Notes: generated by a model not told the origin, from the sequence alone. Shown: positions 21,871 to 31,479, counted from the stretch's first letter. The stretch: DNA of 37,054 nucleotides from Chloroflexota bacterium (GCA_017881905.1 JADGQI010000058.1:1-37054), one strand, 5' to 3'. Made by a program: numbers and translations.

Positions 21871-22860
21871 ATGTTCGCGACCCTGCATGGCGCCTATCCC
21901 GCGACGGATCCGGGCGAGGTCGTCGACCGGGACGTCGAGTCGCGGGTCCGGCGCGTCCTCGACGACCAGCAGGACGCCGGCCTCGGCCTGCTGACGGACG
22001 GCGGCGTCCGCACCGACGACGCCGGCGCGACGATCCTCGCCGGGCTGGGTGGCCCGAGCCGGCCCACCCGCGCTGGCCCGCTGACGGTCGACGCCTGGCT
22101 GCGCACCGCCGCGGCCGTTCCCGGCGTTCCCGTGAAGCAGTGCCTGCCGGGGCCGTACACGCTCGGGCGCAGGTTCGCACCGACGGAGGGCCGGCGACGC
22201 GACCTCACGATGATCCTGGCTGACGCGCTCGCGGCCGAGCTGGCCGACCTGGCCGCCGCCGGTTGTCCGTTCATCCAGATCGACGAGGACGCCGCCGTGT
22301 CCGTCGGCCTCGACGCGCACGAGCGGACCTGCTTCGCCGAGGCGCAGGAGCGGCTGCTTGCAGGACTTGAGCCGCGGGGCACGCCGGGTCGACCCCACAC
22401 GTCCCTGGCGATCGCCGGCGGGAGCGCCGATGCCGCCGGCCCGGAGACGGTCTTCGCCCCCGCGTACGACAGCTACCTGTTCGACCTCATCGACGGGCCG
22501 GACAACTGGCGGCTGATCACCCGCGCTCCGGCTGACCGAGGGATCGTCCTGGGCGTCGTCGACCGGACCACGGCCATCGACGGGCCCGAGCTGATCCTGT
22601 GGGCGGTCGGCTACGCCGCATCGAGCGGCGACCGCGGGGAGTCCCGGGTCGGGATCGCCACCTCGAGCAGCCTGGCCGGGCTCTCGCGAGCGGACGCGAG
22701 ACGGAAGATCGACCTTCTCGGCAGCGTCGTCAAGCTCATCGACCGTCGCCATGTCGAGCCGATCGCGGCGTCGCTCGATCCGCGGGCCGTCGACAGCCGG
22801 AGCGCGACGCTCGGACGCTGGACGCCGCCGCCCGAGCGACGCCCGGGCGGCCGAGGGTGA
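21871..22860 (+). CDS. MetE-like (UROD/MetE superfamily) barrel protein
   Basis: The 329-residue product resembles the barrel of cobalamin-independent methionine synthase. It has MFATLHGAYPATDPG at the N-terminus, KQCLPGPYTLGRRF (about 90-103), CPFIQIDEDAAV (about 132-143), LGVVDRTT (about 231-238) and a late GIATSSSLAGLSR segment. The His-x-Cys zinc pair of MetE is not recognisable; the equivalent place reads TSLAIAGGSADAAG. It is about half the length of full MetE. It may be a methyltransferase of a different substrate, or may have lost thiol activation. Stand-alone gene with its own apparent promoter. Specific function not assigned. Confidence 0.7.
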   Translation: MFATLHGAYPATDPGEVVDRDVESRVRRVLDDQQDAGLGLLTDGGVRTDDAGATILAGLGGPSRPTRAGPLTVDAWLRTAAAVPGVPVKQCLPGPYTLGRRFAPTEGRRRDLTMILADALAAELADLAAAGCPFIQIDEDAAVSVGLDAHERTCFAEAQERLLAGLEPRGTPGRPHTSLAIAGGSADAAGPETVFAPAYDSYLFDLIDGPDNWRLITRAPADRGIVLGVVDRTTAIDGPELILWAVGYAASSGDRGESRVGIATSSSLAGLSRADARRKIDLLGSVVKLIDRRHVEPIAASLDPRAVDSRSATLGRWTPPPERRPGGRG

Positions 22861-22901
22861 GTCGGCTGCGTCGGTCGACCAAGCCGGCAGACCCGCGGAG
22901 G

Positions 22902-22907
22902 TATCCT
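22902..22907 (+). promoter_or_regulatory. -10 hexamer upstream of the cyclase and its mini-ORF
   Basis: TATCCT with a 7-nt spacer (CGGCGCG) to ATG 22915, which opens a 10-codon ORF rather than the cyclase itself. Confidence 0.5.
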
Positions 22908-22914
22908 CGGCGCG

Positions 22915-22947
22915 ATGACGACCGACAGGGCGCCCGATGATCTGTGA
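22915..22947 (+). CDS. 10-codon upstream ORF overlapping the cyclase start
   Basis: ATG 22915 reads M-T-T-D-R-A-P-D-D-L then TGA at 22945-22947, ending 11 nt inside the cyclase gene in a different frame. Its ATG is 7 nt from a -10 hexamer, so it would be the first codon of a leaderless transcript. It could feed ribosomes to ATG 22937, or be a chance ATG at the transcript end. Confidence 0.35.
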   Translation: MTTDRAPDDL

Positions 22948-25900
22948 TCGATGCGGGACCGACAATCGGTCCGGCCGCCGGTTCTGTCGGTCGTGCGGTG
23001 CCGGGCTGACGGCCAGCTGCTCCGTGTGCGGGACGCCGGCCGAGCCGGGCGACCGGTTCTGCGGCGCCTGCGGCAACCCGTTTCCGGAGGTCGAGGGTGC
23101 GACGGCTGGCACCGGCGAGGCGACCCAGGGCCGGGCTCCGCGAGATGGCGCCGGGGCAGGGACGACCGAGCGCCGGATCGTCAGCGTCCTGTTCGCGGAC
23201 CTCGTCGGCTTCACGGCCCTGTCCGACGAGCGCGACCCGGAGGCGGTCCGAGAGTTCCTCGACGGCTACTTCGGTCTCGCGCGCGAACGGATCGGCCGGT
23301 ACGGAGGGACGATCGAGAAGTTCATCGGCGACGCGGTCATGGCGGTGTGGGGGACGCCGGTCGCCCACGAGGACGACGCCGAGCGTGCCGTTCGGGCGGC
23401 GCTCGACCTGGTCGATGCAATCGGCGCCCTGCGCGCTCCGGACGGGTCGTCGGTCAGGGTCCGGGCCGGGGTCCTGACCGGGGAGGCGGCCGTGTCGCTC
23501 GGTGCGGACGGACAGGGGATGGTGGCGGGCGACCTGGTCAACACCGCCAGCCGGCTCCAATCGGCAGCGCCCGCCGGATCGGTCCTCGTTGGCGAAGCGA
23601 CGATGCGAGCGACCGAGCAGGCGGTCGTCTACGAGCCCGCCGGCGAGCAGGTCCTTCGCGGCAAGGAGACCCCGGTGGCCGCCTGGCTGGCGACCCGGGT
23701 GGTGGCGGGTCGAGGTGGCGCCCGACGGGCGGTCCGGCTCGAAGCGCCGTTCGTCGGCCGCGACGACGAGTTGCGGCTGCTCAAGGAGCTGCTCCATACC
23801 ACGGGGCGCGAGCGCCGGGCCCGCCTGGTGTCGGTGCTCGGGATCGCGGGGATCGGCAAGAGCCGGCTGGCCTGGGAGCTCGACAAGTACGTCGACGGCC
23901 TGGCCGAGCCGATCTATTGGCACCAGGGCCGTTCGCCTGCCTACGGCGAAGGCCTGGCCTTCTGGGCCCTCGGCGAGATGGTCCGCGGACGGGCCGGGAT
24001 CGCCGAATCGGACCCGCCCGACCTGGCCCGGACGAAGCTCGCCGCGATGGCCGCGGACTATCTCCCCGACGAGGGTGAGCGGTCGCGTGTCGAGCCCCGC
24101 CTGGCCACCCTGCTCGGGCTGGCGGATGCCGCCGCGGGGAGCGTCGAGGAGCTCACCGCCGCGTGGCGGACGTTGTTCGAACGGATCGCCGACCGCGGTC
24201 CGACCGTCCTCGTGTTCGAGGACCTGCATTGGGCGGACCCGGGGCTGCTCGACTTCATCGAGGGGTTGCTCAGCGCATCGCGGACCCGGCCGATCCTCGT
24301 GCTGGCCCTGGCCCGACCCGAGCTGGTCGAGGACCGACCGACCTTCGGCTCGAGCCTCCGGAACCACATCCGACTCGACCTCGCCCCACTCGATGACGAC
24401 GCGATGGACACGCTCCTGCTCGGGTTGGTCCCGGGGATCCCCCAAGCTGCCCTACGCACGATCCGCGACCGCGCGGCCGGGATCCCGCTGTACGCGGTCG
24501 AGACGGTCCGGATGCTGATGGACCAGGGGCTGCTGCGGGAGTCCGACGGTCGCTTCCACCTCGCCGGCGACCTCGGTCCCCTCGCCGTGCCCGAGTCGCT
24601 CCAGGGGCTCCTCGGGGCTCGACTCGACGCACTCGACGACCGATCGCGGGAGCTCGTCGGCAAGGCGGCGGTGCTCGGCATCAGCTTCACGGTCGATGCG
24701 CTCGCGAACCTTGGATCCGCGCCCGAGGTCGAGGTGCGGCGTCTCCTGGATCGGCTCGTCGAGCGCGAGATCCTCGTGCTCGAGGACGATCCGACGTCGC
24801 CCGAGCGTGGTCAGTACCGGTTCATCCAGGGCGTCCTGCGCGAGGTGGCTTACGGACGGCTGTCCCGCCGGGAGCGACAGGCCCTGCACCTGGCCGCGGC
24901 TCGGTGCTTCGAGGCGATCGGGTCCGAGGAGCTGACCGGCGTGGTCGCGACCCACTACCTCGACGCCCTGCGCAGCGCTCCGGACGAGGGCGACCGCACG
25001 GACCTGACTGCGCTGGCCATCGACTCGCTCGAGGCGGCGGCGAACCGATCGACCAGGATCGGGGCGCACGCCAGCGCTGCGGGATACCTCGGCGAGGCGC
25101 TCGCGCTGTCCACGGAGGCGGCCGCCACGATGCGCTTCCGGGAGAGTCGCGCCGAATCGCTCAGCTCGGCCGGGCGGATCGACGAGGCGATCGTGGCGGC
25201 GTCGGAGCTCGTCGCGGACGCCGAAGCGCGAGCCGATCCCGGACTTGAGGCGCGGGCCGGCCTCCTCCTGACGTCCGCCATGATCGCCGCAGGCCGACCC
25301 GCCGACGCCCGCGTCGAGGCCGAGCGGATCCGAGCGCACCTGGGCGACTTCGCCGACACGGACCCCGACGGGCTCCGCTTGACCGCCGAGGTCGTGCGCG
25401 CCCGACTGATGAGCGGCGACGCGGCCGCCGCCGGCGAGCTGATCGAGTCGACCCTCCCGATCGCCGAACGGCTCGGGCTCCGCCCCGTCATCGCCGAGCT
25501 CCTGCCGAGCAAGGGCTGGGCGCTCTCGGCGGAGGGCAGGGTCATCGAGGCCGTGGCCCTCCTCCGCGGAGCTCTCGTCCTGGCCGAACGTGAGGGCTTG
25601 TTCAACGCGGAGATGCGGACACGGATGAACCTGTCGAGCTGGCTGAGCGTCGATGCACAGGGCGAGTCGTTCGAGGTGGCGTTGCGCGCCGCCGAGCTCG
25701 CGCTCGAGCACGGCTACCTGGGCTGGGCGCGGTCGGCCGCCGGGAACGCCTGCTCGATGGCGTTCGAGCTCGGGGAGTGGGATTGGATCGAGGACATGGG
25801 CGTCCGGCTCGACGTGCTCGGCGAGTGGACCTCGCCTTGGGACTTCAACGTGCCCGGGACGATCTGCGACGTGCGCGCGTATCGCGGTCGGATGCCCGAG

Positions 25901-26494
25901 GCACGCGAACTCGTGGCACGGTTCGACGCGCAGTTCCCGGACGTCACCGATCCGCAGGTCCTGTCTTCGCGTTATGCCGATCTCGGCCACCTTGCCTTCG
26001 CTGCGGGCGACCTCGTCGAGGTGAACCGGCTCGGTAGACGGCTGGACGCCCTGATCGCCGAAGCCGACGTCGGCGGAGACCACATGATCTTCATCGTCGC
26101 CGCGCTCGAGGCGCGTGATGGGGACCGGGTCGCCGAGATCCTCGGACGATTCGGGCGTGGCCTCGAGGCTGGTCGCCTCGCCCGGGTGCTCCGCGAATGG
26201 CTGGTCGCAGCTCAGCGCTCTGGCCAGGATCCAGCCAGCCTAGCGGCGATGGACCGCGGCGCGGACGTCTTCCGGGCGGAGGGCGCCCGGTTCGACGTCG
26301 CCGTCCTGGCCCGCGCTCGGGCCCTGCTCGCCCCAGGCGACCCGGGCGCCGCCGCCGCCGCAACCGAGGCCCGCTCTATCCTGACCGACCTTGGTGCCGT
26401 GACGTTGCTGCGCGGCCTGCCACCCGAGCCGGGGGCGCCGGATGACGCGTCAGCCGGGCCGGTCGACCGCATCGGAGTCGCACATCCGGCTTGA
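22937..26494 (+). CDS. Zinc-ribbon class III adenylate/guanylate cyclase with AAA ATPase and TPR-like repeats
   Basis: The 1185-residue product starts with two zinc ribbons: Cys3/6/17/20 and Cys28/31/42/45. A class III cyclase domain follows (about 80-255): RIVSVLFADLVGFTALSD with metal-binding Asp88, KFIGDAVMAVWG with Lys128 and second metal Asp132, and NTASRLQSA with Asn202 and Arg206. The main catalytic positions are therefore kept, and Lys128 fits ATP use (inference). An AAA/STAND-type ATPase follows with Walker A GIAGIGKS (302-309) and a Walker-B-like TVLVFEDLHWADPGLLD near 420. The last 500 residues are alpha-helical TPR-like repeats. It is probably a signal-gated cAMP producer. ATG 22937 is chosen since homologs begin at the first zinc ribbon. 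It lies upstream of the molybdenum hydroxylase genes. Confidence 0.92.
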   Translation: MICDRCGTDNRSGRRFCRSCGAGLTASCSVCGTPAEPGDRFCGACGNPFPEVEGATAGTGEATQGRAPRDGAGAGTTERRIVSVLFADLVGFTALSDERDPEAVREFLDGYFGLARERIGRYGGTIEKFIGDAVMAVWGTPVAHEDDAERAVRAALDLVDAIGALRAPDGSSVRVRAGVLTGEAAVSLGADGQGMVAGDLVNTASRLQSAAPAGSVLVGEATMRATEQAVVYEPAGEQVLRGKETPVAAWLATRVVAGRGGARRAVRLEAPFVGRDDELRLLKELLHTTGRERRARLVSVLGIAGIGKSRLAWELDKYVDGLAEPIYWHQGRSPAYGEGLAFWALGEMVRGRAGIAESDPPDLARTKLAAMAADYLPDEGERSRVEPRLATLLGLADAAAGSVEELTAAWRTLFERIADRGPTVLVFEDLHWADPGLLDFIEGLLSASRTRPILVLALARPELVEDRPTFGSSLRNHIRLDLAPLDDDAMDTLLLGLVPGIPQAALRTIRDRAAGIPLYAVETVRMLMDQGLLRESDGRFHLAGDLGPLAVPESLQGLLGARLDALDDRSRELVGKAAVLGISFTVDALANLGSAPEVEVRRLLDRLVEREILVLEDDPTSPERGQYRFIQGVLREVAYGRLSRRERQALHLAAARCFEAIGSEELTGVVATHYLDALRSAPDEGDRTDLTALAIDSLEAAANRSTRIGAHASAAGYLGEALALSTEAAATMRFRESRAESLSSAGRIDEAIVAASELVADAEARADPGLEARAGLLLTSAMIAAGRPADARVEAERIRAHLGDFADTDPDGLRLTAEVVRARLMSGDAAAAGELIESTLPIAERLGLRPVIAELLPSKGWALSAEGRVIEAVALLRGALVLAEREGLFNAEMRTRMNLSSWLSVDAQGESFEVALRAAELALEHGYLGWARSAAGNACSMAFELGEWDWIEDMGVRLDVLGEWTSPWDFNVPGTICDVRAYRGRMPEARELVARFDAQFPDVTDPQVLSSRYADLGHLAFAAGDLVEVNRLGRRLDALIAEADVGGDHMIFIVAALEARDGDRVAEILGRFGRGLEAGRLARVLREWLVAAQRSGQDPASLAAMDRGADVFRAEGARFDVAVLARARALLAPGDPGAAAAATEARSILTDLGAVTLLRGLPPEPGAPDDASAGPVDRIGVAHPA

Positions 26495-26605
26495 TTCCGT
26501 CGCGCCCCGGTGCCACCATCGGACCTTACCTTCGTCGGCGCCGCGCGCCCGGAGGGGCCGCCCACTTCCGTCTCCCTCGGCAGACACCCAGCAGGAGGTC
26601 GACTG

Positions 26606-27106
26606 GTGACTGAGCAGGTCCGACTCACGGTGAACGGGGTCCCGAGGGACGTGGAGGTGGAACCCAGGCGACTCCTCGTGCAGACGCTACGCGAGGACCT
26701 GGGGTTGACCGGTACGCACGTCGGCTGCGACACGAGCCAATGCGGGGCCTGCACCGTCCACCTCGACGGTCGAGCGGTCAAGTCGTGCACCGTCCTGGCG
26801 ATCCAGGCGGACGGTCACGTCGTCACGACGATCGAGGGGATGGCGCCCGACGGCGGGTTGCATGCGATCCAGGCCGCCTTCTGGGCGAAGCACGGGCTCC
26901 AGTGCGGGTTCTGCACGCCGGGGATGATCATGTCGGCCGCCGATCTCCTCGAGAGCAACCCAGATCCGACCGACGACGAGATCCGCCACGCGATCGAGGG
27001 CAACATCTGCCGCTGTACCGGCTACCACAACATCGTGGCGGCGATCCGCGAGGCAGCCTCCACCCTGCGCGCCGGCACGGACGTGCCGGCCGCCGCCAAC
27101 GCCTGA
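26606..27106 (+). CDS. Molybdenum hydroxylase small subunit, two [2Fe-2S] clusters (CoxS/XdhA type)
   Basis: The 166-residue product carries the plant-type cluster (Cys41, 46, 49, 61 in CDTSQCGAC…C) and the all-helical cluster (Cys100 and 103 in CGFC; Cys135 and 137 in CRC). It passes electrons from the molybdenum site in the large subunit to FAD in the medium subunit. GTG 26606 is chosen because AGGAGG (26593-26598) lies 7 nt upstream and homologs begin there. An in-frame start at 26510 would add about 32 unconserved residues. First gene of the hydroxylase operon; the 111 bp before it contain TACCTT (26527-26532) but no clear promoter. Confidence 0.96.
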   Translation: MTEQVRLTVNGVPRDVEVEPRRLLVQTLREDLGLTGTHVGCDTSQCGACTVHLDGRAVKSCTVLAIQADGHVVTTIEGMAPDGGLHAIQAAFWAKHGLQCGFCTPGMIMSAADLLESNPDPTDDEIRHAIEGNICRCTGYHNIVAAIREAASTLRAGTDVPAAANA

Positions 27107-27120
27107 CAGGAGACCGTGCG

Positions 27121-29520
27121 ATGACCACCGACGTCCTCGGCTCACCGGTCAAGCGGGTCGAGGATCCGCGCTTCATCACCGGCAAGGGCCGCTACCTCGA
27201 CGACATCCAGATGACCGGGATGACCTACATGGCCATCCTCCGCAGTCCATATGCGAACGCCAACATCCGGTCGATCGACACCTCGGCGGCCAAGGCCATG
27301 CCGGGCGTGATCCTGGTCCTGACCGGCGCCGACGTCCCGTACAACCCACTCCCGATGGCCTGGCCCGCGGGCGGCTCGTCGGGCGTCCAGAACAACATCA
27401 ACATGCCCCGGGCCCTCGCGACCGACGACGTGAAGTGGACCGGTGAAGGGGTCGCAGCGGTCATCGCCGAGACACCCGAGCAGGCGGCCGATGCGGTCGA
27501 GGTCGTCCACGTCGACTGGGAGCCGCTGCCAGCGGTCGTCGACACGGAGGGGGCGACCCAGCCAGGCGCGCCCCAGCTCCACGAGAACGCCCCGAACAAC
27601 GTCGTGTTCGTGTGGACCGTCGGCGACAAGGCCGGGACCGACGCCGCCGTCGACGCTGCTGAGGTCGTGGTCCGCCAGCGGATCGTCAACCAGCGGCTGA
27701 TCCCCAACCCGATGGAGGTCCGTGGCGACATCGGGCTGTACAACCCCGGGACGGACGAGTACACGGTCTGGATGTCGAGCCAGACGCCGCACATCCAGCG
27801 ACTCCTGCTGACTGCCTTCGTGACCGGCATCCCGGAGCACAAGGTCCGCTGCATCTCGCCGGACGTCGGCGGTGCGTTCGGGACCAAGATCTTCTGCTAC
27901 GCGGACATGGCCCTGGTCATGCTCGCCTCGAAGCTGATCGGCGGCCGGCCGGTCAAGTGGGTCGAGACCCGCCGCGAGAACTACCAGTCGACGACCCACG
28001 GCCGCGACCACGTGACCTATCTCGAGATCGCCGGAAAGCGCGACGGTGAGGTCACCGGTCTGCGGGTCAAGACGTACGCCAACCTCGGCGGACGCCTGTC
28101 GACGATCGGACCCGGCGTCCCGACCACCCTGTACGCGCGCGTCCTGGCCGGCTGCTACAAGATCCCGAACGTCTACTGCGAGGTGACCGGGGTCTACACG
28201 AACACGACCTTCGTGGACGCCTATCGCGGGGCCGGCCGACCCGAGGCGACCTACGTGATCGAACGCGCGATGGACCTGTTCGCGGCCGAGATCGGGATGG
28301 ACCGGGCCGCGGTCCGGCGCAAGAACTTCATCGCCCCGGATGCCTTCCCGTACGACAACCCGTCGGGGCTCGGCACCGCGGTCAACGGCGAGAAGATCTA
28401 CATCGATTCGGGGAACTACGAGCCGGCCCTTAACAAGGCCCTGATGACCGTCGGCTACGACGACCTCGACAAGGCCAAGGCTGAGGCCCGGACCCGCGGC
28501 AAGCACCTGGGCCTCGGCCTGTCGACCTACATCGAGGTATGCGGCGTCGCCCCGTCCAAGTGGATCGGCGCGGTCGGTGAGGGTTGGGGCGCCGCGATGT
28601 GGGAGTCGGCCAACCTCAAGGTCCACCTGACCGGCAAGGTGATCCTGACCATGGGCACCCAGCCGCAGGGCCAAGGTCACGAGACGACCTACTCGCAGAT
28701 CATCGCCTCGGAGCTCGGGCTGGCGATGGACGACATCATCGTCCAGCACTCCGACACCCTCGGCACACCGTTCGGCTACGGGTCGTACGGCAGCCGGACA
28801 TCCTCGGTCGGCAGCACCGCGGCGATCAAGGCCGCCGGGAAGGTCCGCGAGAAGGCGCGCCGGTACGCGGCGCACATGCTCGAGGCGTCGGTCGACGACA
28901 TCGAGGTCGTCGGCGCCGAGTACCGGGTCAAGGGCTCCCCCGAGAAGAAGAAGACGCTCCAGGAGATCGCCTTCGCACTCGACCTCGGGTTCAGCCTCCC
29001 CGAGGGCATGGAGCCGTACCTCGACGAGACCGCGTACCACGACACGCCGAACTGCACGTGGCCGTTCGGCACGCACATCGCCGTCGTCGAGGTGGATGAG
29101 GACACCGGCAAGGTCGATCTTGTCCGCTACGTGGCGGTCGACGACGTCGGAAACAAGATCAACCCGATGATCGTCGACGGCCAGCTCCACGGCGGGATCG
29201 CGCAGGGCGTCGGCCAGGCGCTCTGGGAGGAGGCCATCTACGGCGACGACGGGCAGCTCCTGTCGGGCTCGATGCTCGACTACGCGCTGCCGCGGGCGTC
29301 GTGGATGCCGAACCTCGAGCTCGATGAGACCGTCACGCCGTCGCCGGTCAATCCGATCGGGGTCAAGGGCGTCGGGGAGGCGGGCACGATCGCCAGCACG
29401 GCGGCCGTGGCGAACGCCGTCATCGACGCGCTCAAGCCGTTCGGGGTCAGGCATCTCGACATGCCGTTCACCGCGCCGAAGGTCTGGCGCGCGATGCAGT
29501 CCCAGGAGGTTCGGTCGTGA
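27121..29520 (+). CDS. Molybdenum hydroxylase large subunit (CoxL-like, AYRGAGR type)
   Basis: The 799-residue product binds molybdopterin cytosine dinucleotide and oxidises its substrate. The active-site loop at 367-373 is AYRGAGR, the so-called form II signature, not the AYxCSFR loop of proven aerobic CO dehydrogenase. It therefore lacks the Cys that holds Cu. The catalytic Glu753 is kept in GVKGVGEAGTIAS, and DVGGAFGTK (about 255-263) and GTQPQGQGHETTY (about 516-528) are cofactor-binding motifs. The substrate is unknown: aldehydes, purines and N-heterocycles are all known for this family. ATG 27121 follows AGGAG at good spacing, 14 nt after coxS. The stop overlaps the next start (GTGA). 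Confidence 0.95.
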   Translation: MTTDVLGSPVKRVEDPRFITGKGRYLDDIQMTGMTYMAILRSPYANANIRSIDTSAAKAMPGVILVLTGADVPYNPLPMAWPAGGSSGVQNNINMPRALATDDVKWTGEGVAAVIAETPEQAADAVEVVHVDWEPLPAVVDTEGATQPGAPQLHENAPNNVVFVWTVGDKAGTDAAVDAAEVVVRQRIVNQRLIPNPMEVRGDIGLYNPGTDEYTVWMSSQTPHIQRLLLTAFVTGIPEHKVRCISPDVGGAFGTKIFCYADMALVMLASKLIGGRPVKWVETRRENYQSTTHGRDHVTYLEIAGKRDGEVTGLRVKTYANLGGRLSTIGPGVPTTLYARVLAGCYKIPNVYCEVTGVYTNTTFVDAYRGAGRPEATYVIERAMDLFAAEIGMDRAAVRRKNFIAPDAFPYDNPSGLGTAVNGEKIYIDSGNYEPALNKALMTVGYDDLDKAKAEARTRGKHLGLGLSTYIEVCGVAPSKWIGAVGEGWGAAMWESANLKVHLTGKVILTMGTQPQGQGHETTYSQIIASELGLAMDDIIVQHSDTLGTPFGYGSYGSRTSSVGSTAAIKAAGKVREKARRYAAHMLEASVDDIEVVGAEYRVKGSPEKKKTLQEIAFALDLGFSLPEGMEPYLDETAYHDTPNCTWPFGTHIAVVEVDEDTGKVDLVRYVAVDDVGNKINPMIVDGQLHGGIAQGVGQALWEEAIYGDDGQLLSGSMLDYALPRASWMPNLELDETVTPSPVNPIGVKGVGEAGTIASTAAVANAVIDALKPFGVRHLDMPFTAPKVWRAMQSQEVRS

Positions 29521-30383
29521 TCCCCGCCGCATTCGAATACGACCGTCCGACGACCGTCGCCGAGGCGGTCGACATCCTCGCCCGGAACCCGGGCACGGCC
29601 AAGGTCCTGGCCGGCGGCCAGAGCCTGCTGGGGCTGATGCGGCTCCGGCTCGCTCGACCCGAACGCCTCGTCGACATCGGGGGGCTCGCCGAGCTTCGCG
29701 GGATCCGCGCGCTGCCCGACGGCGGGCTGGCGATCGGCGCCCTCGTGACCTACCGCGAGGTCCTCGACTCGGCGCTCGCCACGTCCCGGGTCCCGCTGCT
29801 GGCGATGGCCATCGCCGATATCGGGGACGTCCAGGTACGGAACCGCGGGACGGTCGCCGGTTCGATCGCCCACGCGGACCCGGCGTCGGACATGCCCGCC
29901 GTCGTGCTCGCCCTCGAGGCCTCGCTCGTCGTCCGCTCGGGCAGCGGTGAGCGGGTCGTCAACGCCACGTCGTTCTTCGAGGGCGCGTTCGTGACCGACC
30001 TGGCCGAGGACGAGCTGCTGACCGAGATCCGGATCCCCGCCCAGCCGACAGGGGTCGGGATGGCCTACCGCCACCTCGAGCAGCCCGCCTCGGGATACTC
30101 GATCGTCGGCGCCGCGGCGGTCGTCGGCCGGACCGGTGGCTCGATCACGACCGCGAGGATCGGCGTCACCGGGGTCGCCGATGCCGCCTACCGTGCGTCG
30201 GCGGTCGAGGCCGCCCTCATCGGCACCGACGGAGGGGCAGCTGCGATCGCGGCCGCCGCGGCCCATGCCGCCGAGGGGGTGGCGGTCGGATCGGACATCC
30301 ACGCCGACGCGATCTACCGGGCCGAGATGGCCAGGGTCCACGTCCGGCGGGCGATCGAGGCGGCGCTGGGCGCCGCCGGCTGA
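29517..30383 (+). CDS. Molybdenum hydroxylase medium subunit, FAD-binding (CoxM type)
   Basis: The 288-residue product has the two FAD signatures, AGGQSLLGLM at 32-41 and NRGTVAGSIAHADPASD at 109-125, and the C-terminal CO_deh_flav_C region (VEAALIGTDGG … YRAEMARVHVRRAIEAAL). It takes electrons from the iron-sulfur subunit and passes them to an external acceptor. GTG 29517 overlaps the large-subunit stop as GTGA, the expected coupling. The gene order S-L-M differs from the M-S-L order of the classic carboxydotroph operon. Full length. Confidence 0.96.
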   Translation: MIPAAFEYDRPTTVAEAVDILARNPGTAKVLAGGQSLLGLMRLRLARPERLVDIGGLAELRGIRALPDGGLAIGALVTYREVLDSALATSRVPLLAMAIADIGDVQVRNRGTVAGSIAHADPASDMPAVVLALEASLVVRSGSGERVVNATSFFEGAFVTDLAEDELLTEIRIPAQPTGVGMAYRHLEQPASGYSIVGAAAVVGRTGGSITTARIGVTGVADAAYRASAVEAALIGTDGGAAAIAAAAAHAAEGVAVGSDIHADAIYRAEMARVHVRRAIEAALGAAG

Positions 30384-30396
30384 CCTCGGCGACCGG

Positions 30397-31479
30397 GTGC
30401 GGCTCGAGCGGGTCGTCCCGGGGACGGGACCGCGGATCGACGTCCAGGGCGGGGTCCTCGTCCGGGATCTCGTCGTGGACGGGGAACGCTGGTCGAAGGG
30501 CCGTCGGCTGACGGCGGCCGATCTGGCCGTCCTCGGTGCCCCGGCTGTCCGGGTCGCCGGTGAGCCGCGCGCGCTGGCGGACGCGGGGATCGCCGTGCTC
30601 GTCCCGGAGGTCGCCGACCTTCACGAGGACGACGCCGCTGTCCGCCTCGCCGCCGCCGTCGCCGGGCCCGGGGTGACGACGCGCGGGCCGGCGGAGAGCC
30701 GGGTCGACGTGCTCGCCGCGACCGACGGGTTGCTCCATATCCGTGGCGACCTGGTGGAGCGGATGGACCGGATCGACCCGGTCGAGGTGTTCACCCTGTT
30801 CGACGGGCAGGTGGTCCGGGCGGGCGACCTCGTGGCCAGCGTCAAGGTCGCGCCGCACGTCGTCCCGTCCGAGGTCGTCGAGCGAGCCGAGCGCGTCGCG
30901 CTGCGGGCGGGCAAGGGCGGCGTCGTCCGCGTCGCGGCGTTCACCCGTCGGCGGGTCGCCGCGCTGGTCAAGGAGTCGGTCCACGCTCCCGCCCGCGAGC
31001 GGTTCGAGGCGAGCGTCCGGCTCAAGGTCGAGTCGCTCGGATCCGAGCTCGTCGATGTCGTCTATGTCGCCGATTCGGCCGACCCGGTCACCGCTGCGCT
31101 CGCGCCGCTGGTCCGCGGTCGACGCTCGGAGCGGGTCGATCTCGTCCTGACGGCCGGATCGGCGAGCACCGATCCCGAGGACCCGTTCTACGTCGCGATC
31201 GAGCGCCTCGGCGGTCGAGTGGTCCGCCACGGCGTGCCGGCTCACCCGGGGTCGATGCTGTGGCTGGCGCGGATCGGCCGGACCGACCTCCTGGGTCTGC
31301 CGTCGTGTGGGGCGTACTCGAAGGCGACCGCGGCCGACCTCCTGCTGCCGCGCCTGCTGTCGGGGGAGCCGGCGACGCCGGCGACGGTCGCCCGCCTGGG
31401 CGTCGGCGGGATCCTCACCCGGTCGATGCGTTTCCGCTTCCCGGCCTACGCCCGCGACCTCGACGCACCGGACGGGTAG
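30397..31479 (+). CDS. Molybdopterin-binding (MoeA-like C-domain) protein
   Basis: The 360-residue product ends with a MoCF/MoeA-like domain: RSERVDLVLTAGSASTDPEDPFYVAIERLGGRVVRHGVPAHPGSMLWLARIGRTDLLGLPSCG, with the GGR and HPGSM pieces that bind molybdopterin in this family. The N-terminal two-thirds contain a beta-rich region (VRLERVVPGTGPRIDVQGGVLVRDLVVDG). Such genes often sit in molybdenum hydroxylase clusters and are thought to help cofactor maturation or insertion. The start is uncertain: GTG 30397, 13 nt after coxM, is the most fitting, but no ribosome site is visible. Its stop TAG is part of the next gene's -10 hexamer. Confidence 0.8.
   Translation: MRLERVVPGTGPRIDVQGGVLVRDLVVDGERWSKGRRLTAADLAVLGAPAVRVAGEPRALADAGIAVLVPEVADLHEDDAAVRLAAAVAGPGVTTRGPAESRVDVLAATDGLLHIRGDLVERMDRIDPVEVFTLFDGQVVRAGDLVASVKVAPHVVPSEVVERAERVALRAGKGGVVRVAAFTRRRVAALVKESVHAPARERFEASVRLKVESLGSELVDVVYVADSADPVTAALAPLVRGRRSERVDLVLTAGSASTDPEDPFYVAIERLGGRVVRHGVPAHPGSMLWLARIGRTDLLGLPSCGAYSKATAADLLLPRLLSGEPATPATVARLGVGGILTRSMRFRFPAYARDLDAPDG

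Noticed and set aside
24452-26083. 543-codon minus-strand frame opposite the cyclase C-terminal half
   Set aside because: Shadow of the TPR-like region on the plus strand; no motif.
27121-29520. Annotation of the large subunit as true aerobic CO dehydrogenase
   Set aside because: The active-site loop is AYRGAGR and lacks the Cys of the AYxCSFR loop, so CO oxidation is not supported.
27142-29532. 796-codon minus-strand frame opposite the CoxL-like gene
   Set aside because: Mirror frame of a well-supported gene; composition is His/Arg/Asp/Val-rich with no fold or ribosome site.
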